From Sphingorhabdus sp. EL138 (lineage in GTDB: Bacteria; Pseudomonadota; Alphaproteobacteria; Sphingomonadales; Sphingomonadaceae): a stretch of 64,000 bases of DNA. Below are positions 17,433 to 26,702 of this stretch, in pieces (position 1 is the stretch's first letter; each line of letters opens with the position of its first letter). The DNA is taken from contig NZ_OGVD01000004.1 of NCBI RefSeq assembly GCF_900258045.1, positions 124,001 to 188,000 of the forward strand. Reading direction: 5' to 3'. Both the position numbers and the translations under genes were made by a program. The notes below the pieces were generated by a model. It ran no database searches, was not told the origin of the DNA, and saw only the letters and a program-made list of their open reading frames with translations.

Positions 17433-19283
17433 ATGCGCGTCCGCCTTAAACATATATCGCTTGCGACGGCCGGCATTTCTGCTCTCGCGCTGTCTTTGCC
17501 CGTTTTGGGCCAGAGTTCCCCTGAATCGCTTTTGCCGCCCGGTTTCGGTGATCCTGCTCCTGCGCCTACACCAACCCCCGCGCCGACGCCAACACCGGCG
17601 CCTGGCCCAACGCCAGCAGCACCTTCTGTGATTAATCCGCCTTCAGGCGGATCAGTTGTCAGCGGTCCAGCTTCAGCTCCTGATGTGGCAATCGGATCAC
17701 CTGATTCGATATTGGATCTGGATGAAGACGGTAATTTGAGTGCGCTGGACGATGCGTTGCAGCCGCAATATTATCTGGCGCCCGGTGCCCGCCGCTCAAT
17801 GGCGCAAATTGGCGTGCTGACCGAGAATTCAGGAGGGATGGTACCCGATGCTTTTGGTGAAGAAGGTGGTCAATATCTGACCAATCTCATCAAAAACCTC
17901 CATGGCCCGATTATTTCGCGTTGGGGGTCAATTTTGCTGCGCCGTACTTTGCTGAGCAAGGTGGATAGCCCGGAAAATGTCAATCCGGCTGATTGGGTTG
18001 CCGAACGCGCGTGGCGGCTGTTGCTTATGGGAGAAGCGGAAGCCGCACGGGGGCTGGTATTGAAGGTCGATGGCGGTAATTTTACACCGCGACTTTATAC
18101 TGTCGCCATGCAAGCCCATCTGGCAACCGCAGACCCCGCTGGTATCTGTCCTTATGTAGAAGGTGGGGTGAGGGCCAGTGAGGCACCGACATGGGTGATG
18201 TTCCGCCCGATTTGCGCTTCATTTTCCGGTGAGCAAAGCCGTGCCTCATCGCTATTGCGTATCGCTGCGCGAGAAAAGACGGCAACCGGTATAGATTATC
18301 TGCTCGCTGAAAAAACAGTGGGTGCGGGATTTGAAGGGCGACGTGCAGTTTCGATAAACTGGGATGACATAGAATATTTCAACAATTGGCGCTTTGGTTT
18401 GGGATCTGCAACCGGAGTAGAGCCGCCCGACCGTTTATACGAACAGGCCGGCCGGCACGTGCAGGGCTGGCGCGCCCGGGCACCTATGCTTTCCAGGGAT
18501 TCACGGATGAAGGCGGCGGACACCGCAGCCGCGATCGGCGTGTTGTCTAACAAGGCCATGGTCGATCTTTATTCGGCAACTTATGACGATCCGGACGCGA
18601 GTGACGATCTGAAAGCACGCGCCTCGACGTTGCGTCAAGCTTATACCGGCGGAACAGCGACTGCGCGTATTGAAGCGATGCGTGCGCTTTGGGAGCGCTC
18701 CAACGGAGCTTTGACGTCCTATTCTGCAAAAATTCTGACAGCTCGTGCGGCTGCGAAAATTCCGGCATCGGCCAATTTGCAAGATGCCAGCGGCGATTTA
18801 ATTGCGTCGATGTTGTCGGCAGGGTTGGATCGTAATGCCGCGCGCTGGGCAGACCAGGTAGATGCGGGTAGCAACGGATGGGCTTTGCTCGCGGTAGGTG
18901 CTCCCAATCTGGCCGTTACCGTTGACGCATCGGCGCTTGATGAGTTTAGCGATAATGATGAGAGTGTCGGTCAGCTGAAGAGCCAGTTTCTTCTTGCTGC
19001 GCTGGCGGGCTTGGGACGTATTGATCCCGGGACTCTCCAAAACGTTTCGAGCGATTTGGAAATTGATCTGGATGAAACATCCAGATGGACCGGTGCCATA
19101 AGGTCTGCCGCGCAGCGCGGGCAGGGCGGTACCGTCGCGCTTTTGGCGGCCGTCGGCATGCAGGGACGGGACTGGAATGCGATGTCGCCGCTTCATCTAT
19201 TCCATATCACCCGTTCGCTGTCTCGTGTGGGCATGGAAGCGGAAGCACGCATGATCGCTGCCGAAGCGCTGATGCGAACTTGA
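17433..19283 (+). CDS. Exported protein with Pro/Thr-rich linker, uncharacterised
   Basis: 616 aa. Residues 1-27 are a signal peptide (ALALSLPVLGQSS). Residues about 37-65 are a low-complexity PAPTPTPAP repeat, likely a flexible envelope-spanning or exposed linker. The remaining 500 residues are alanine/leucine-rich helical sequence (LLLMGEAEAARGLVLKVDGG, and similar) that reads like a helical-repeat, TPR-like solenoid, but no standard domain was recognised. It lies between a 44-aa membrane protein and xerD, so cell-envelope or division function is conceivable but not shown. Confidence 0.75.
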   Translation: MRVRLKHISLATAGISALALSLPVLGQSSPESLLPPGFGDPAPAPTPTPAPTPTPAPGPTPAAPSVINPPSGGSVVSGPASAPDVAIGSPDSILDLDEDGNLSALDDALQPQYYLAPGARRSMAQIGVLTENSGGMVPDAFGEEGGQYLTNLIKNLHGPIISRWGSILLRRTLLSKVDSPENVNPADWVAERAWRLLLMGEAEAARGLVLKVDGGNFTPRLYTVAMQAHLATADPAGICPYVEGGVRASEAPTWVMFRPICASFSGEQSRASSLLRIAAREKTATGIDYLLAEKTVGAGFEGRRAVSINWDDIEYFNNWRFGLGSATGVEPPDRLYEQAGRHVQGWRARAPMLSRDSRMKAADTAAAIGVLSNKAMVDLYSATYDDPDASDDLKARASTLRQAYTGGTATARIEAMRALWERSNGALTSYSAKILTARAAAKIPASANLQDASGDLIASMLSAGLDRNAARWADQVDAGSNGWALLAVGAPNLAVTVDASALDEFSDNDESVGQLKSQFLLAALAGLGRIDPGTLQNVSSDLEIDLDETSRWTGAIRSAAQRGQGGTVALLAAVGMQGRDWNAMSPLHLFHITRSLSRVGMEAEARMIAAEALMRT

Positions 19284-19343
19284 CACCCATGGAATCATAG
19301 ACAGCTTTCCAAGCGGGCAAGGCGTCGTTATCGTTGTGGCCCC

Positions 19344-20240
19344 ATGAGCAACGACACCGTCTATATTGATAGATTTCTGGAAATGATGGCTGCGGAAGGC
19401 GGTGCGTCTCAAAATACATTATCAGCCTATCGGTCAGATCTCGAACAGGCATCCAGTTTTGCCAAAGGCAAGCTGGCAGACAGTGACCGGGACGCCTTGC
19501 AGAACGCCGCCAGTGCCTGGAGTGATCTGAAAAACAATAGCGTTTCTCGGAAATCGTCGTCCTTGCGCCGCTTTTTTGGTTTTTTGGTTGAGGAGGGCTT
19601 TCGCCAGGATGATCCCTCGGATGCATTGCCGCGTCCCGGGGGGCAGCGCAGTTTGCCAAGGGTCTTGTCGCACGATGAAATCGCGCGGCTTTTCGAAACC
19701 ATTGAAACCAGATTGGCTTCGCAACAGATAAAGCCGAACGACGCCAGGCTGTCGGCTTTGATTGAACTGCTATATGGCTCAGGGCTAAGAGCCAGCGAAC
19801 TTGTCTCCCTGCCACGCAAATCTGTGATGGTTGATCGCCCGTTTCTGATTATTCGCGGGAAAGGCGGGAAAGAGCGGCTTGTACCCATTTCCGACCGCGC
19901 ACGCAGCGCTGTCAAACGGTGGAGCGATTTTGTCGACGCCGATGAAAAATATTTGTTTCCCTCTCGCACGGGGCATATCAGTCGTATTCGTTTGTTTCAG
20001 ATTATCAAAGACTTGGCTGTTAAGTCTGATATCAGTCCTGCAAAAATCAGCCCTCATGTCCTTCGGCATGCTTTCGCAACTCATTTACTTGAAGGGGGTG
20101 CTGATCTTCGTGCTTTGCAGACCCTGCTGGGTCACAGTGATATTAGCACGACGCAAATATATACGCACGTTGACAGCGCCCGATTGGTGGAATTGGTGAA
20201 TAACCGCCATCCGCTCAGCCGTCGTAATCTGACGCGTTGA
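19344..20240 (+). CDS. xerD: Site-specific tyrosine recombinase XerD
   Basis: 298 aa, the size of Xer recombinases. N-terminal SAM-like core-binding domain (DRFLEMMAAEGGASQNTLSAYRSDL), then the catalytic domain with Arg149 (SGLRASE), Lys173 (RGKGGKER), His238 and Arg241 (HVLRHAFATHLLEGGADLR), His264 (LGHSDISTTQIYTHV) and nucleophile Tyr273. Resolves chromosome dimers at dif with XerC. Location next to accA is a common housekeeping context, not an island. Confidence 0.93.
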   Translation: MSNDTVYIDRFLEMMAAEGGASQNTLSAYRSDLEQASSFAKGKLADSDRDALQNAASAWSDLKNNSVSRKSSSLRRFFGFLVEEGFRQDDPSDALPRPGGQRSLPRVLSHDEIARLFETIETRLASQQIKPNDARLSALIELLYGSGLRASELVSLPRKSVMVDRPFLIIRGKGGKERLVPISDRARSAVKRWSDFVDADEKYLFPSRTGHISRIRLFQIIKDLAVKSDISPAKISPHVLRHAFATHLLEGGADLRALQTLLGHSDISTTQIYTHVDSARLVELVNNRHPLSRRNLTR

Positions 20241-20268
20241 CGTTTTTGTCTGGCGGTTCTAACCGAAT

Positions 20269-21219
20269 ATGATGACATCTTTTCTAGATTTTGAAAAACC
20301 GATTGCCGCCCTTGAATCGCGGATTATTGAACTCAGAGAAACAGCCGACGAAGGATCGCTGGATATTGAGTCCGAAATTGCCAAATTACAGGCAAAATCG
20401 GCAAAAATGCTCCGCGATACTTATACGAATCTGACACCCTGGCAGAAAACCCAAGTTGCGCGGCATCCGGAGCGCCCACATTTCAAGGATCTCGTTTCCG
20501 GCCTGTTTGACGAGTTCGTTCCGCTGGGCGGGGACCGCAACTTTGGCGATGATCAGGCGATCATCGGTGGTTTTGCCAAGATTGGTGACATGCGCCTTGT
20601 CGTTATTGGCCATGAAAAAGGCGATGATACCGAAAGCCGGCTGCGCCACAATTTCGGTATGGGAAAGCCGGAGGGGTATCGCAAAGCCATTCGCTTGATG
20701 GATATTGCTGACCGGTTCTCTCTGCCAGTGGTTACTTTGGTCGATACTTCCGGCGCTTTTCCTGGCGTTTCGGCAGAGGAGCGTGGGCAGGCCGAAGCGA
20801 TTGCCCGGTCTACCGAAAAATGCCTGTCTCTTGGCGTTCCCATGGTTGCTGTGATTGTCGGCGAAGGCGGTTCGGGCGGTGCAGTGGCGCTGGCGGCTGC
20901 AGAACGGGTTTTGATGCTGGAGCACGCCGTGTATTCCGTCATATCTCCGGAAGGCTGTGCTTCGATCCTATGGCGTACCGGCGACAAAGCGGACGTAGCG
21001 GCCGATGCCATGAAAATCACGGCGCAAAATCTCAAGAAGCTTGGCGTGATAGACCGGATAGTGAAAGAGCCCGTGGGCGGAGCGCATCGCGATCGGAACT
21101 TGTCCATTGCCACATTGGGTAAAGCGATTGTTGAAGAAGTTGAAGCGCTTCAGAAACTGGATCGAAAAGAGCTACGCGCTATGCGCCGCGACAAATTTCT
21201 GAAAATTGGAACGATATAG
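20269..21219 (+). CDS. accA: Acetyl-CoA carboxylase carboxyltransferase subunit alpha
   Basis: 316 aa. Hallmarks: [15 protein letters not shown] at the start, [15 protein letters not shown]-type [13 protein letters not shown], and the crotonase-fold glycine loop [17 protein letters not shown] and [11 protein letters not shown]. Forms the alpha2beta2 carboxyltransferase with AccD and supplies malonyl-CoA for fatty acid synthesis. Start is ATG 20269 or the adjacent ATG 20272. Second gene after xerD with a 28-bp gap. Confidence 0.97.
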   Translation: MMTSFLDFEKPIAALESRIIELRETADEGSLDIESEIAKLQAKSAKMLRDTYTNLTPWQKTQVARHPERPHFKDLVSGLFDEFVPLGGDRNFGDDQAIIGGFAKIGDMRLVVIGHEKGDDTESRLRHNFGMGKPEGYRKAIRLMDIADRFSLPVVTLVDTSGAFPGVSAEERGQAEAIARSTEKCLSLGVPMVAVIVGEGGSGGAVALAAAERVLMLEHAVYSVISPEGCASILWRTGDKADVAADAMKITAQNLKKLGVIDRIVKEPVGGAHRDRNLSIATLGKAIVEEVEALQKLDRKELRAMRRDKFLKIGTI

Positions 21220-21342
21220 CGTTCTCGTCACGATGCTGGACAGTTAGATGAGGCTCAACAGGGCCAAGGCTACGCTATTTTACATTCGCTCCCCTTTCGC
21301 TGAACTGCTCTCTCATATAGGCTGAGACGCAAGGAGAGTCTG

Positions 21343-22854
21343 ATGAGAACCATATCCAAGAAATTGCTTTCAACTGCCGCGATATTGTCGTTAGCGGCCT
21401 GCGGTGGTTCGGGCGCTGACGCAGGTGCGGTTGAATCGGCCGGTAGCAGTTCATCTGGTGAGCGCGGCGAAGTGCGCTCTATTTCTGCTAAGGACAAACG
21501 CAAAGGCGCGGAGGCGCATCCACAATTATTGCAGGAATTTGGCGGGGCCTATACCGGTCCACAAAGCGCCTATGTCGTCCGGATTGGACAGGATATTGCC
21601 GTGCAGTCAGGACTGGGTGATGCGCGCAGCGACTTTACGGTGACGCTGCTTAATAGCCCTGTAAATAATGCTTTTGCTATACCCGGAGGCTATGTCTATT
21701 TGACGCGGCAGTTAATGGCTTTGATGAATGACGAGGCCGAGATGGCCGGCGTTTTGGGTCATGAAGTGGGTCATGTTGCTGCGCTTCACGGCGAAAAAAG
21801 ACAAAAAGCAGCCCGGCGAAATAGCATTTTGGGTGTATTGGGCCAGATTGGTTCAGCCGTTCTTTTAGGGGATTCTGCTCTGGGAAAACTGGGTCAGGAA
21901 GTTTTCGGGACCGGTAGCCAGTTGCTGACGCTGAGATATTCCAGAAAACAGGAATATGAGGCGGATGACTTGGGTATCCGATATCTTGCGTCTGCCGGAT
22001 ACGCGCCTGATGCGTTGGCAACAATGCTGGAATCATTGGCAGCGCAGTCTGCTATTGATGCCCGGGTGGCGGGGCGGGACGCGCGGAGCGTTCCCGAATG
22101 GGCGAGTACTCATCCAAATCCTGTGCAACGCGTATCGAGAGCTGCCAGAAATGCCGGAAAGCTTGGAGTTTCGGGTGGAAAGCGTAATCGCGAAGCCTTT
22201 TTGCGGAATCTGGACGGGGTTCTATATGGTGATGATCCCAAACAAGGCGTGATAGAGGGTAACAGCTTCCTTCACCCGGATCTGAAATTGAAATTCACCG
22301 TACCCAATGGGTTTGGTATGCAAAACGGTACCAGAGCTGTGACGATTAGCGGCTCCGCCGGCCAAGGGCAATTTACAACCGGTCCCTATAACGGCAATAT
22401 GGCGACTTATATTTCCTCCGCTTTCAAAGCCTTGTCAGGCAAGGGGCAGGATATTGCCTATGGTGATATCCAGCGAACAACCATCAATGGGCTGCCGGCA
22501 TCTTATGCGACAGGCCGGGTAAACAACCGCAATGGTCAGGTGGATGTGACAATATTTGCCTACGAATTCTCGAAAAGCAGTGCTTTTCATTTTGCAACAT
22601 TGGCACAGGCAGGTAGGACTTCTGTCTTCACACCAATGTATGACAGCGTTAAGCGGCTGACGACCCGTGAGGCTGCCGCGATAAAACCGCGGAAAATTGA
22701 TGTTGTGACGGTCAGAAGTGGCGACACGATTGACAGTCTCTCGCGCAAAATGGCCTATTCCGACTACCAGAAGGATCGGTTCTTGGTGTTGAACCGGATG
22801 CGCTCTACCGACAACCTGCGCGCAGGTCAGAAGGTAAAGATTGTTACCTACTGA
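21343..22854 (+). CDS. M48 family metalloprotease lipoprotein with LysM-like C-terminus
   Basis: 503 aa, AAGGAGAG seven bases before the ATG. Signal peptide with lipobox LAAC (Cys20) marks an outer-membrane lipoprotein. Zinc motif HEVGH (140-144) follows NAFAIPGGYVYLTRQLM; the third ligand is the glutamate in KQEYEADDLG near residue 208. The middle 150 residues are a beta-rich domain, and the last 47 (VTVRSGDTIDSLSRKM to LRAGQKVKI) resemble LysM. Relatives of BepA/YcaL-type proteases survey outer-membrane protein assembly; peptidoglycan binding is inferred from LysM. Confidence 0.93.
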   Translation: MRTISKKLLSTAAILSLAACGGSGADAGAVESAGSSSSGERGEVRSISAKDKRKGAEAHPQLLQEFGGAYTGPQSAYVVRIGQDIAVQSGLGDARSDFTVTLLNSPVNNAFAIPGGYVYLTRQLMALMNDEAEMAGVLGHEVGHVAALHGEKRQKAARRNSILGVLGQIGSAVLLGDSALGKLGQEVFGTGSQLLTLRYSRKQEYEADDLGIRYLASAGYAPDALATMLESLAAQSAIDARVAGRDARSVPEWASTHPNPVQRVSRAARNAGKLGVSGGKRNREAFLRNLDGVLYGDDPKQGVIEGNSFLHPDLKLKFTVPNGFGMQNGTRAVTISGSAGQGQFTTGPYNGNMATYISSAFKALSGKGQDIAYGDIQRTTINGLPASYATGRVNNRNGQVDVTIFAYEFSKSSAFHFATLAQAGRTSVFTPMYDSVKRLTTREAAAIKPRKIDVVTVRSGDTIDSLSRKMAYSDYQKDRFLVLNRMRSTDNLRAGQKVKIVTY

Positions 22855-22877
22855 TTCTAGTCGATTTACTTATGCAC

Positions 22878-22910
22878 AAAAAAAGACGGCAGCCTTTGCA
22901 GGCTGCCGTC
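22878..22910 (-). terminator. Rho-independent terminator for the flp genes
   Basis: An 11-bp perfect stem (22885-22895 with 22900-22910, loop TTGC) is preceded on the plus strand by seven A, that is, followed by seven T on the minus strand. It ends the minus-strand flp transcript and, lying 24 bp after the M48 stop, may also halt plus-strand transcription. Confidence 0.9.
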
Positions 22911-22935
22911 CCAAATTTCTAAATTAATCCGAAGA

Positions 22936-23100
22936 TTAACCAGCCATTTCACTTTCAACTTCGTTGAAGGTGTTGCTGAGGGTGTTACCCAGCTGACCCA
23001 TTGCAACGATAGCTGCAACAGCGATCAGAGCAGCGATCAGGCCATATTCAATAGCCGTTGCGCCTTCTTCGTTCTTAAACATTTTACGTACGAGTTTCAT
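22936..23100 (-). CDS. flp: Flp/Fap type IVb pilin
   Basis: 54 aa from ATG 23100, selected because AGGAGA stands seven bases upstream (an earlier ATG at 23130 lacks one). Prepilin site NEEG-ATAIEYGLIAAL has the Gly at -1, Glu at +5 and Tyr at +6 required by the TadV peptidase, followed by a single hydrophobic helix. Major subunit of Tad/Flp pili used for adhesion. No tad assembly genes are in the window. Confidence 0.93.
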   Translation of the reverse strand: MKLVRKMFKNEEGATAIEYGLIAALIAVAAIVAMGQLGNTLSNTFNEVESEMAG

Positions 23101-23215
23101 GTCTGGTCTCCTATATTTGACAAACTTCACTTACCCAATCAAACCCTTAAACTCGGGCCGATAATGATCACACTAATTCAGAAAACTTTATAAATGTTTA
23201 ATGACATACGGCCGT

Positions 23216-23386
23216 TTAGGAACTTGCGACTACTTCATCAGCCACTGTATTCCACATGTTTCCGGTTGAATTTGCCACGCCGCTAATCGCCACAATTGCG
23301 GTGATCGCGATGAGTGCCAAAATCAGACCATATTCCACGGCCGTCGCCCCCTGTTCCGAACGATATAATTTTTTAAACAGTTCCAT
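23216..23386 (-). CDS. flp: Second Flp-family pilin
   Basis: 56 aa, start ATG 23386 with AGAGGG upstream. Prepilin motif SEQG-ATAVEYGLILAL, one hydrophobic helix, then a short tail WNTVADEVVASS. Similar to the adjacent pilin in the first 35 residues but different at the C-terminus, so it may be a minor pilin or a paralogue for a different state. Located 115 bp upstream of the first pilin on the same strand, probably one transcript ending at the terminator at 22878. Confidence 0.9.
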   Translation of the reverse strand: MELFKKLYRSEQGATAVEYGLILALIAITAIVAISGVANSTGNMWNTVADEVVASS

Positions 23387-23481
23387 TATATCCCTCTCTT
23401 CACTTCTAAAGTTCTGCTAAGTTGCGAACGATCCGTGTTTCACAGAAAGGGATTAACAAAATCCTTACATCGCAAAAAAAA

Positions 23482-23892
23482 GTGGAAAATAATCCGACAT
23501 ATCTGTTTGTGGTCGCCGCGGCCCTGATCGACGAAAACCGCAATATTCTGGTGCAAAAACGGCCTCCGGGCAAGCCGATGGCTGGGCTTTGGGAATTCCC
23601 CGGCGGTAAGGTCGAATCGGGTGAAACGCCGGAAAAGGCGCTTGTGCGGGAATTAAAAGAAGAGTTAGGACTGGCAATAAAGACTGACGCTTTGATGCCT
23701 GTCGCCTTTGCCAGTGAAGCTTTGGGGGAGAAGCATCTGCTGCTACTATTGTATACGTGTCATGATTGGACGGGTGAAGCGCAAAACCTGGAATCGTCTG
23801 ATATGAAATGGGTGCCCCTGCCGGAATTGCAGCATCTGGATATGCCGCCAGCCGATATACCCCTGGTGGCACAATTGATGACTGTCCTTTAG
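23482..23892 (+). CDS. mutT: MutT-like nudix hydrolase
   Basis: Start is uncertain: GTG 23482 gives 136 aa and begins just before the conserved LFVVAAALIDENRNILVQKRP strand, whereas TTG 23422 would add 20 residues of unconserved sequence. The nudix box GKVESGETPEKALVRELKEE is complete, and GLWEFPGGK matches 8-oxo-dGTP diphosphatases. Cleanses oxidised dGTP from the nucleotide pool. Converges with the methyltransferase gene. Confidence 0.9.
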   Translation: MENNPTYLFVVAAALIDENRNILVQKRPPGKPMAGLWEFPGGKVESGETPEKALVRELKEELGLAIKTDALMPVAFASEALGEKHLLLLLYTCHDWTGEAQNLESSDMKWVPLPELQHLDMPPADIPLVAQLMTVL

Positions 23893-23899
23893 CCTCGTT

Positions 23900-24766
23900 T
23901 CAGTCCGAAGCGGGTTTGTTGAGAGCGTCCTTCAACGACATCTGGCCACTGCCACGGCGTGCCGGGACTGGCTGATCGGGGTGGGGTGCCCATCCGCATA
24001 GGTAGATGATTTCGATATGTTCGGTTGTCTTGCCGCCATCTGCTGCGCCGTTTTCAAAATTCAGCTTGGCTTGTTCATAAACATTTCGAGGAAGTGAGCG
24101 AATCTGGTCTTTCAGGATATTGGTACCGCCCATATCCCTGATATCGCTGACGAGCTTTTCCAACGCGCTGTAGCGCAGGCGCAAACCGTCGCTATCGATC
24201 ACGGGTAGCGCAAATCCAATGCGAGACATCAGGTCGCCAGCCGTCCGGATATCAATTTGCGGATGGATGTGGACCGATACGCGGTCGCCCTCAGCCTTCA
24301 TCAATACTGATTTGAGAGTTGTGAAACTTTCAGCGCCAACGAAAGACGCGAGAAACAATCCATCCGGTCTCAATATCCGTCGGGTAAGAGCCAGAGCGCC
24401 CGGCAGGTCGTTCACGCTATCCAGTGTTGCGACATTGATGACCAGGTCAAAGCTGTAATCGGCAAAGGGCAGGCGGTCTTCATCGCATTGGACGCCGCCA
24501 AAGGCAGCTGCGGCTAAAAAGCTGGCATCTGCGGCAATAGTTTCGATGCCCATATCGTTAAGCTGAGAACGCAGGCCATTAGCTGCTTGACCGATGATCA
24601 GGCATTTTTTGAAATCCCGCTTCACCAATGACAGTCGATCCAGAATTTCCTCTGACATTATCTGGCCCAAGAAGTCCTTGCCTTCAGACCGGTCGTAAGC
24701 GCGATCACGGGTGCGTCGTCTACGCTTGCGATCAAATATTTCCTTTGGTCCGTCGGTATTGCTCAT
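23900..24766 (-). CDS. SAM-dependent methyltransferase, BioC-like
   Basis: 288 aa from ATG 24766 (MSNTDGPKEIFDRKRRRRTRDRA). The open frame continues upstream to 25018, but that part is antisense to comF and rejected. The FDRKRRRRTRDRA opening, KKCLIIGQAANGLRSQL (SAM motif I position), SFDLVINVATLDSVNDLPGALALTRRILRPDGLFLASF and ESFTTLK resemble the BioC/NDUFAF5-type methyltransferase found beside comF in alphaproteobacteria. NDUFAF5 relatives hydroxylate an arginine of complex I, so methylation is not certain. Divergent from comF, 40 bp between starts. Confidence 0.85.
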   Translation of the reverse strand: MSNTDGPKEIFDRKRRRRTRDRAYDRSEGKDFLGQIMSEEILDRLSLVKRDFKKCLIIGQAANGLRSQLNDMGIETIAADASFLAAAAFGGVQCDEDRLPFADYSFDLVINVATLDSVNDLPGALALTRRILRPDGLFLASFVGAESFTTLKSVLMKAEGDRVSVHIHPQIDIRTAGDLMSRIGFALPVIDSDGLRLRYSALEKLVSDIRDMGGTNILKDQIRSLPRNVYEQAKLNFENGAADGGKTTEHIEIIYLCGWAPHPDQPVPARRGSGQMSLKDALNKPASD

Positions 24767-24806
24767 ACGGCCTTGTGCCCACCGCTTTAACGAGCGACAA
24801 GGGCAA

Positions 24807-25547
24807 ATGGAAATTTTGTCGACCTTGCTCAAACCGGTTGTCGATTTTGCACTGCCGCCGCGTTGTCCAATCTGCGGCGTTACGGTTGAAGCAGATAACC
24901 GTTTCTGTTTGTCCTGTTGGAATAGTCTGGATTTTCTGACCGAGCCTTGGTGTGCATCTTGCGGCAGGCCTTTTGCTTTTGAGCAGGCGGCAGGAACGCA
25001 GTGCGCAGCCTGTCTCAAAAAGCCGCCTGATCATGACGGGGTCCGGGCTGTTGTGGCTTATGACGACAATAGCAGCTTACTGCCGATGCGTCTTAAATAT
25101 GGGGGGCGTCTGGGTTTTGCCGAATTGATCGCCGGTCAGCTGGAACGTTTTTTGGGTGAAATTCCCGCAGATGCTTTAATCGTCCCGGTGCCACTTCACC
25201 GTTGGCGCTTGTGGTCCCGCGGGTTCAACCAATCCGTGCTGATTGGTCGGGCCCTGTCGGAGCGCAGCGGAATTGCGATGGAAACGGGCGTGCTCGCTCG
25301 CAAAGACGCAACACCGCCGCTCCGTTCGATGTCGGCAAAAGAGCGACGCAGACTTGTAAAGAACGCATTCGCGGTATCGCATGATGCACAGTCAAAACTA
25401 AAGGGAAGGGCAGTCATTCTGATTGATGATGTGTACACGACCGGCTCTACCGCCAATGCCTGCGCGAGAATATTAAAGGTGTCGGGTGCAGATCAGGTGA
25501 CGGTTTTCTGTTGGGCGAGAGTATTGACCGAATATGACCAGAGTTGA
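24807..25547 (+). CDS. comF: ComF family phosphoribosyltransferase-like protein
   Basis: 246 aa from ATG 24807, AAGGG upstream. N-terminal zinc-binding region with paired cysteines (Cys20/23, 34/37, 49/52, 66/69), then a type I phosphoribosyltransferase domain with VPVPLHRWRLWSRGFNQS and the PRPP loop VILIDDVYTTGST near residue 203. ComF is needed for transformation in several bacteria, probably with PriA in handling ssDNA. Here no other competence gene is adjacent; it leads the comF-grxC-nitrilase-DUF1178 group. Confidence 0.92.
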   Translation: MEILSTLLKPVVDFALPPRCPICGVTVEADNRFCLSCWNSLDFLTEPWCASCGRPFAFEQAAGTQCAACLKKPPDHDGVRAVVAYDDNSSLLPMRLKYGGRLGFAELIAGQLERFLGEIPADALIVPVPLHRWRLWSRGFNQSVLIGRALSERSGIAMETGVLARKDATPPLRSMSAKERRRLVKNAFAVSHDAQSKLKGRAVILIDDVYTTGSTANACARILKVSGADQVTVFCWARVLTEYDQS

Positions 25548-25604
25548 ATTAGCAGGGCATAAGGTCCATCTGCATGGGTAATCGAAACATATTGGAAAGC
25601 TGTT

Positions 25605-25862
25605 ATGGCAAAAGTCGAAATTTATACCAAATTCACATGCGGATATTGCTTTCGGGCAAAGGGCTTGCTGAAGAGCAAAGATGTCGCTTTTGAAGAGACG
25701 GACATTACCATGGGCGGTCCAAAGCGCGAGGAAATGATCCAGCGTTCGGGCGGCCGTACGACCGTGCCTCAGATTTTCATCAATGATCAGCATATTGGCG
25801 GTTCCGATGATCTTGCAGCTTTGGAAGATGCAGGGAAATTAGACGCATTGCTGGCGGCCTGA
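25605..25862 (+). CDS. grxC: Glutaredoxin 3
   Basis: 85 aa. Active site FTCGYCFRAK (C-G-Y-C rather than the common C-P-Y-C), cis-proline TTVPQIFIN and glutathione-binding GGSDDLAAL. Dithiol reductase for ribonucleotide reductase and mixed disulfides, cytosolic. ATG 25605. The next gene begins six bases after its stop. Confidence 0.95.
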   Translation: MAKVEIYTKFTCGYCFRAKGLLKSKDVAFEETDITMGGPKREEMIQRSGGRTTVPQIFINDQHIGGSDDLAALEDAGKLDALLAA

Positions 25863-25868
25863 TCGCAG

Positions 25869-26702
25869 ATGCGTGTTGCCTTGGCCCAGATGTGCAGCGG
25901 TATCGATCCCGCTACCAATGCGAAAGTATTGCGCGCGCATATCGGTGAAGCTGCGGCCCAAGGTGCTGATATCCTGTTTACGCCGGAAATGACCGGTCTT
26001 GTTGACCGTGATCGAAGCCGGGCAGCAGCCAGCATATATATAGAGCAGGAGGATCCGGTCCTGAAAGAGGCCTGCGTCTCCGCAAAGAATGAACAAATCT
26101 GGGTTGCGCTTGGCTCGCTGGCGATAAAGCAAAGTGATTCAGACGCCGGTAAATGGCTAAATAGGTCCTTTCTGATCGACCCATCGGGGACAATAGTGGC
26201 CCGCTACGACAAGATCCATCTTTTCGATGTTGATCTGGACACTGGCGAAAGCTGGCGGGAATCTGCGGCCTATGAGGGCGGAGCAGAAGCTGTCGTTGCT
26301 CCTGTGAAGGCAGCGATGCTTGGTCTTTCAGTCTGTTATGACCTGCGTTTTCCCGCATTATACGGAGCGCTGACCAACGCTGGAGCCGATATATTGTCGG
26401 TACCCGCTGCCTTTACTGTGCCGACAGGCGAGGCGCATTGGGAGATATTGCTGCGGGCGCGGGCAATTGAAGCCGGCGTTTTTGTGGTCGCGGCTGCCCA
26501 ATCCGGCTTGCACGACGATGGTCGCACGACCTACGGGCATTCAATGGTGATCGATCCATGGGGGCACGTACTGTTGGACATGGGTGCGGATACAGGCGTC
26601 GCGACATGCGATATTGACTTGGATGATATTGCGAAGGTACGCAGCCGCATTCCAGCGATCACCAATCGCCGGACTTTTGCGTCACCAAAAGGTGCTTTAT
26701 GA
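25869..26702 (+). CDS. Carbon-nitrogen hydrolase (nitrilase superfamily, Nit-like)
   Basis: 277 aa. Catalytic triad Glu in FTPEMTGLVDR, Lys in YDKIHLFDVD and Cys in LSVCYDLRFP, with GEAHWEILLRARAIEAGVFVVAAAQ following. The DLRFP and RARAIE motifs are those of the Nit1/Nit2 branch, which repairs deaminated glutathione or releases 2-oxoglutaramate. Co-operonic with grxC, consistent with a role in glutathione metabolism. Stop overlaps the DUF1178 start (ATGA). Confidence 0.92.
   Translation: MRVALAQMCSGIDPATNAKVLRAHIGEAAAQGADILFTPEMTGLVDRDRSRAAASIYIEQEDPVLKEACVSAKNEQIWVALGSLAIKQSDSDAGKWLNRSFLIDPSGTIVARYDKIHLFDVDLDTGESWRESAAYEGGAEAVVAPVKAAMLGLSVCYDLRFPALYGALTNAGADILSVPAAFTVPTGEAHWEILLRARAIEAGVFVVAAAQSGLHDDGRTTYGHSMVIDPWGHVLLDMGADTGVATCDIDLDDIAKVRSRIPAITNRRTFASPKGAL

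Noticed and set aside
19344-20240. xerD as the integrase of the tRNA-Arg cassette
   Set aside because: It is a full-length housekeeping Xer recombinase next to accA, 7 kb away from the cassette.
24767-25018. N-terminal extension of the methyltransferase
   Set aside because: Antisense to comF, Cys/Arg-rich nonsense composition; the MSNTDG start fits the family.
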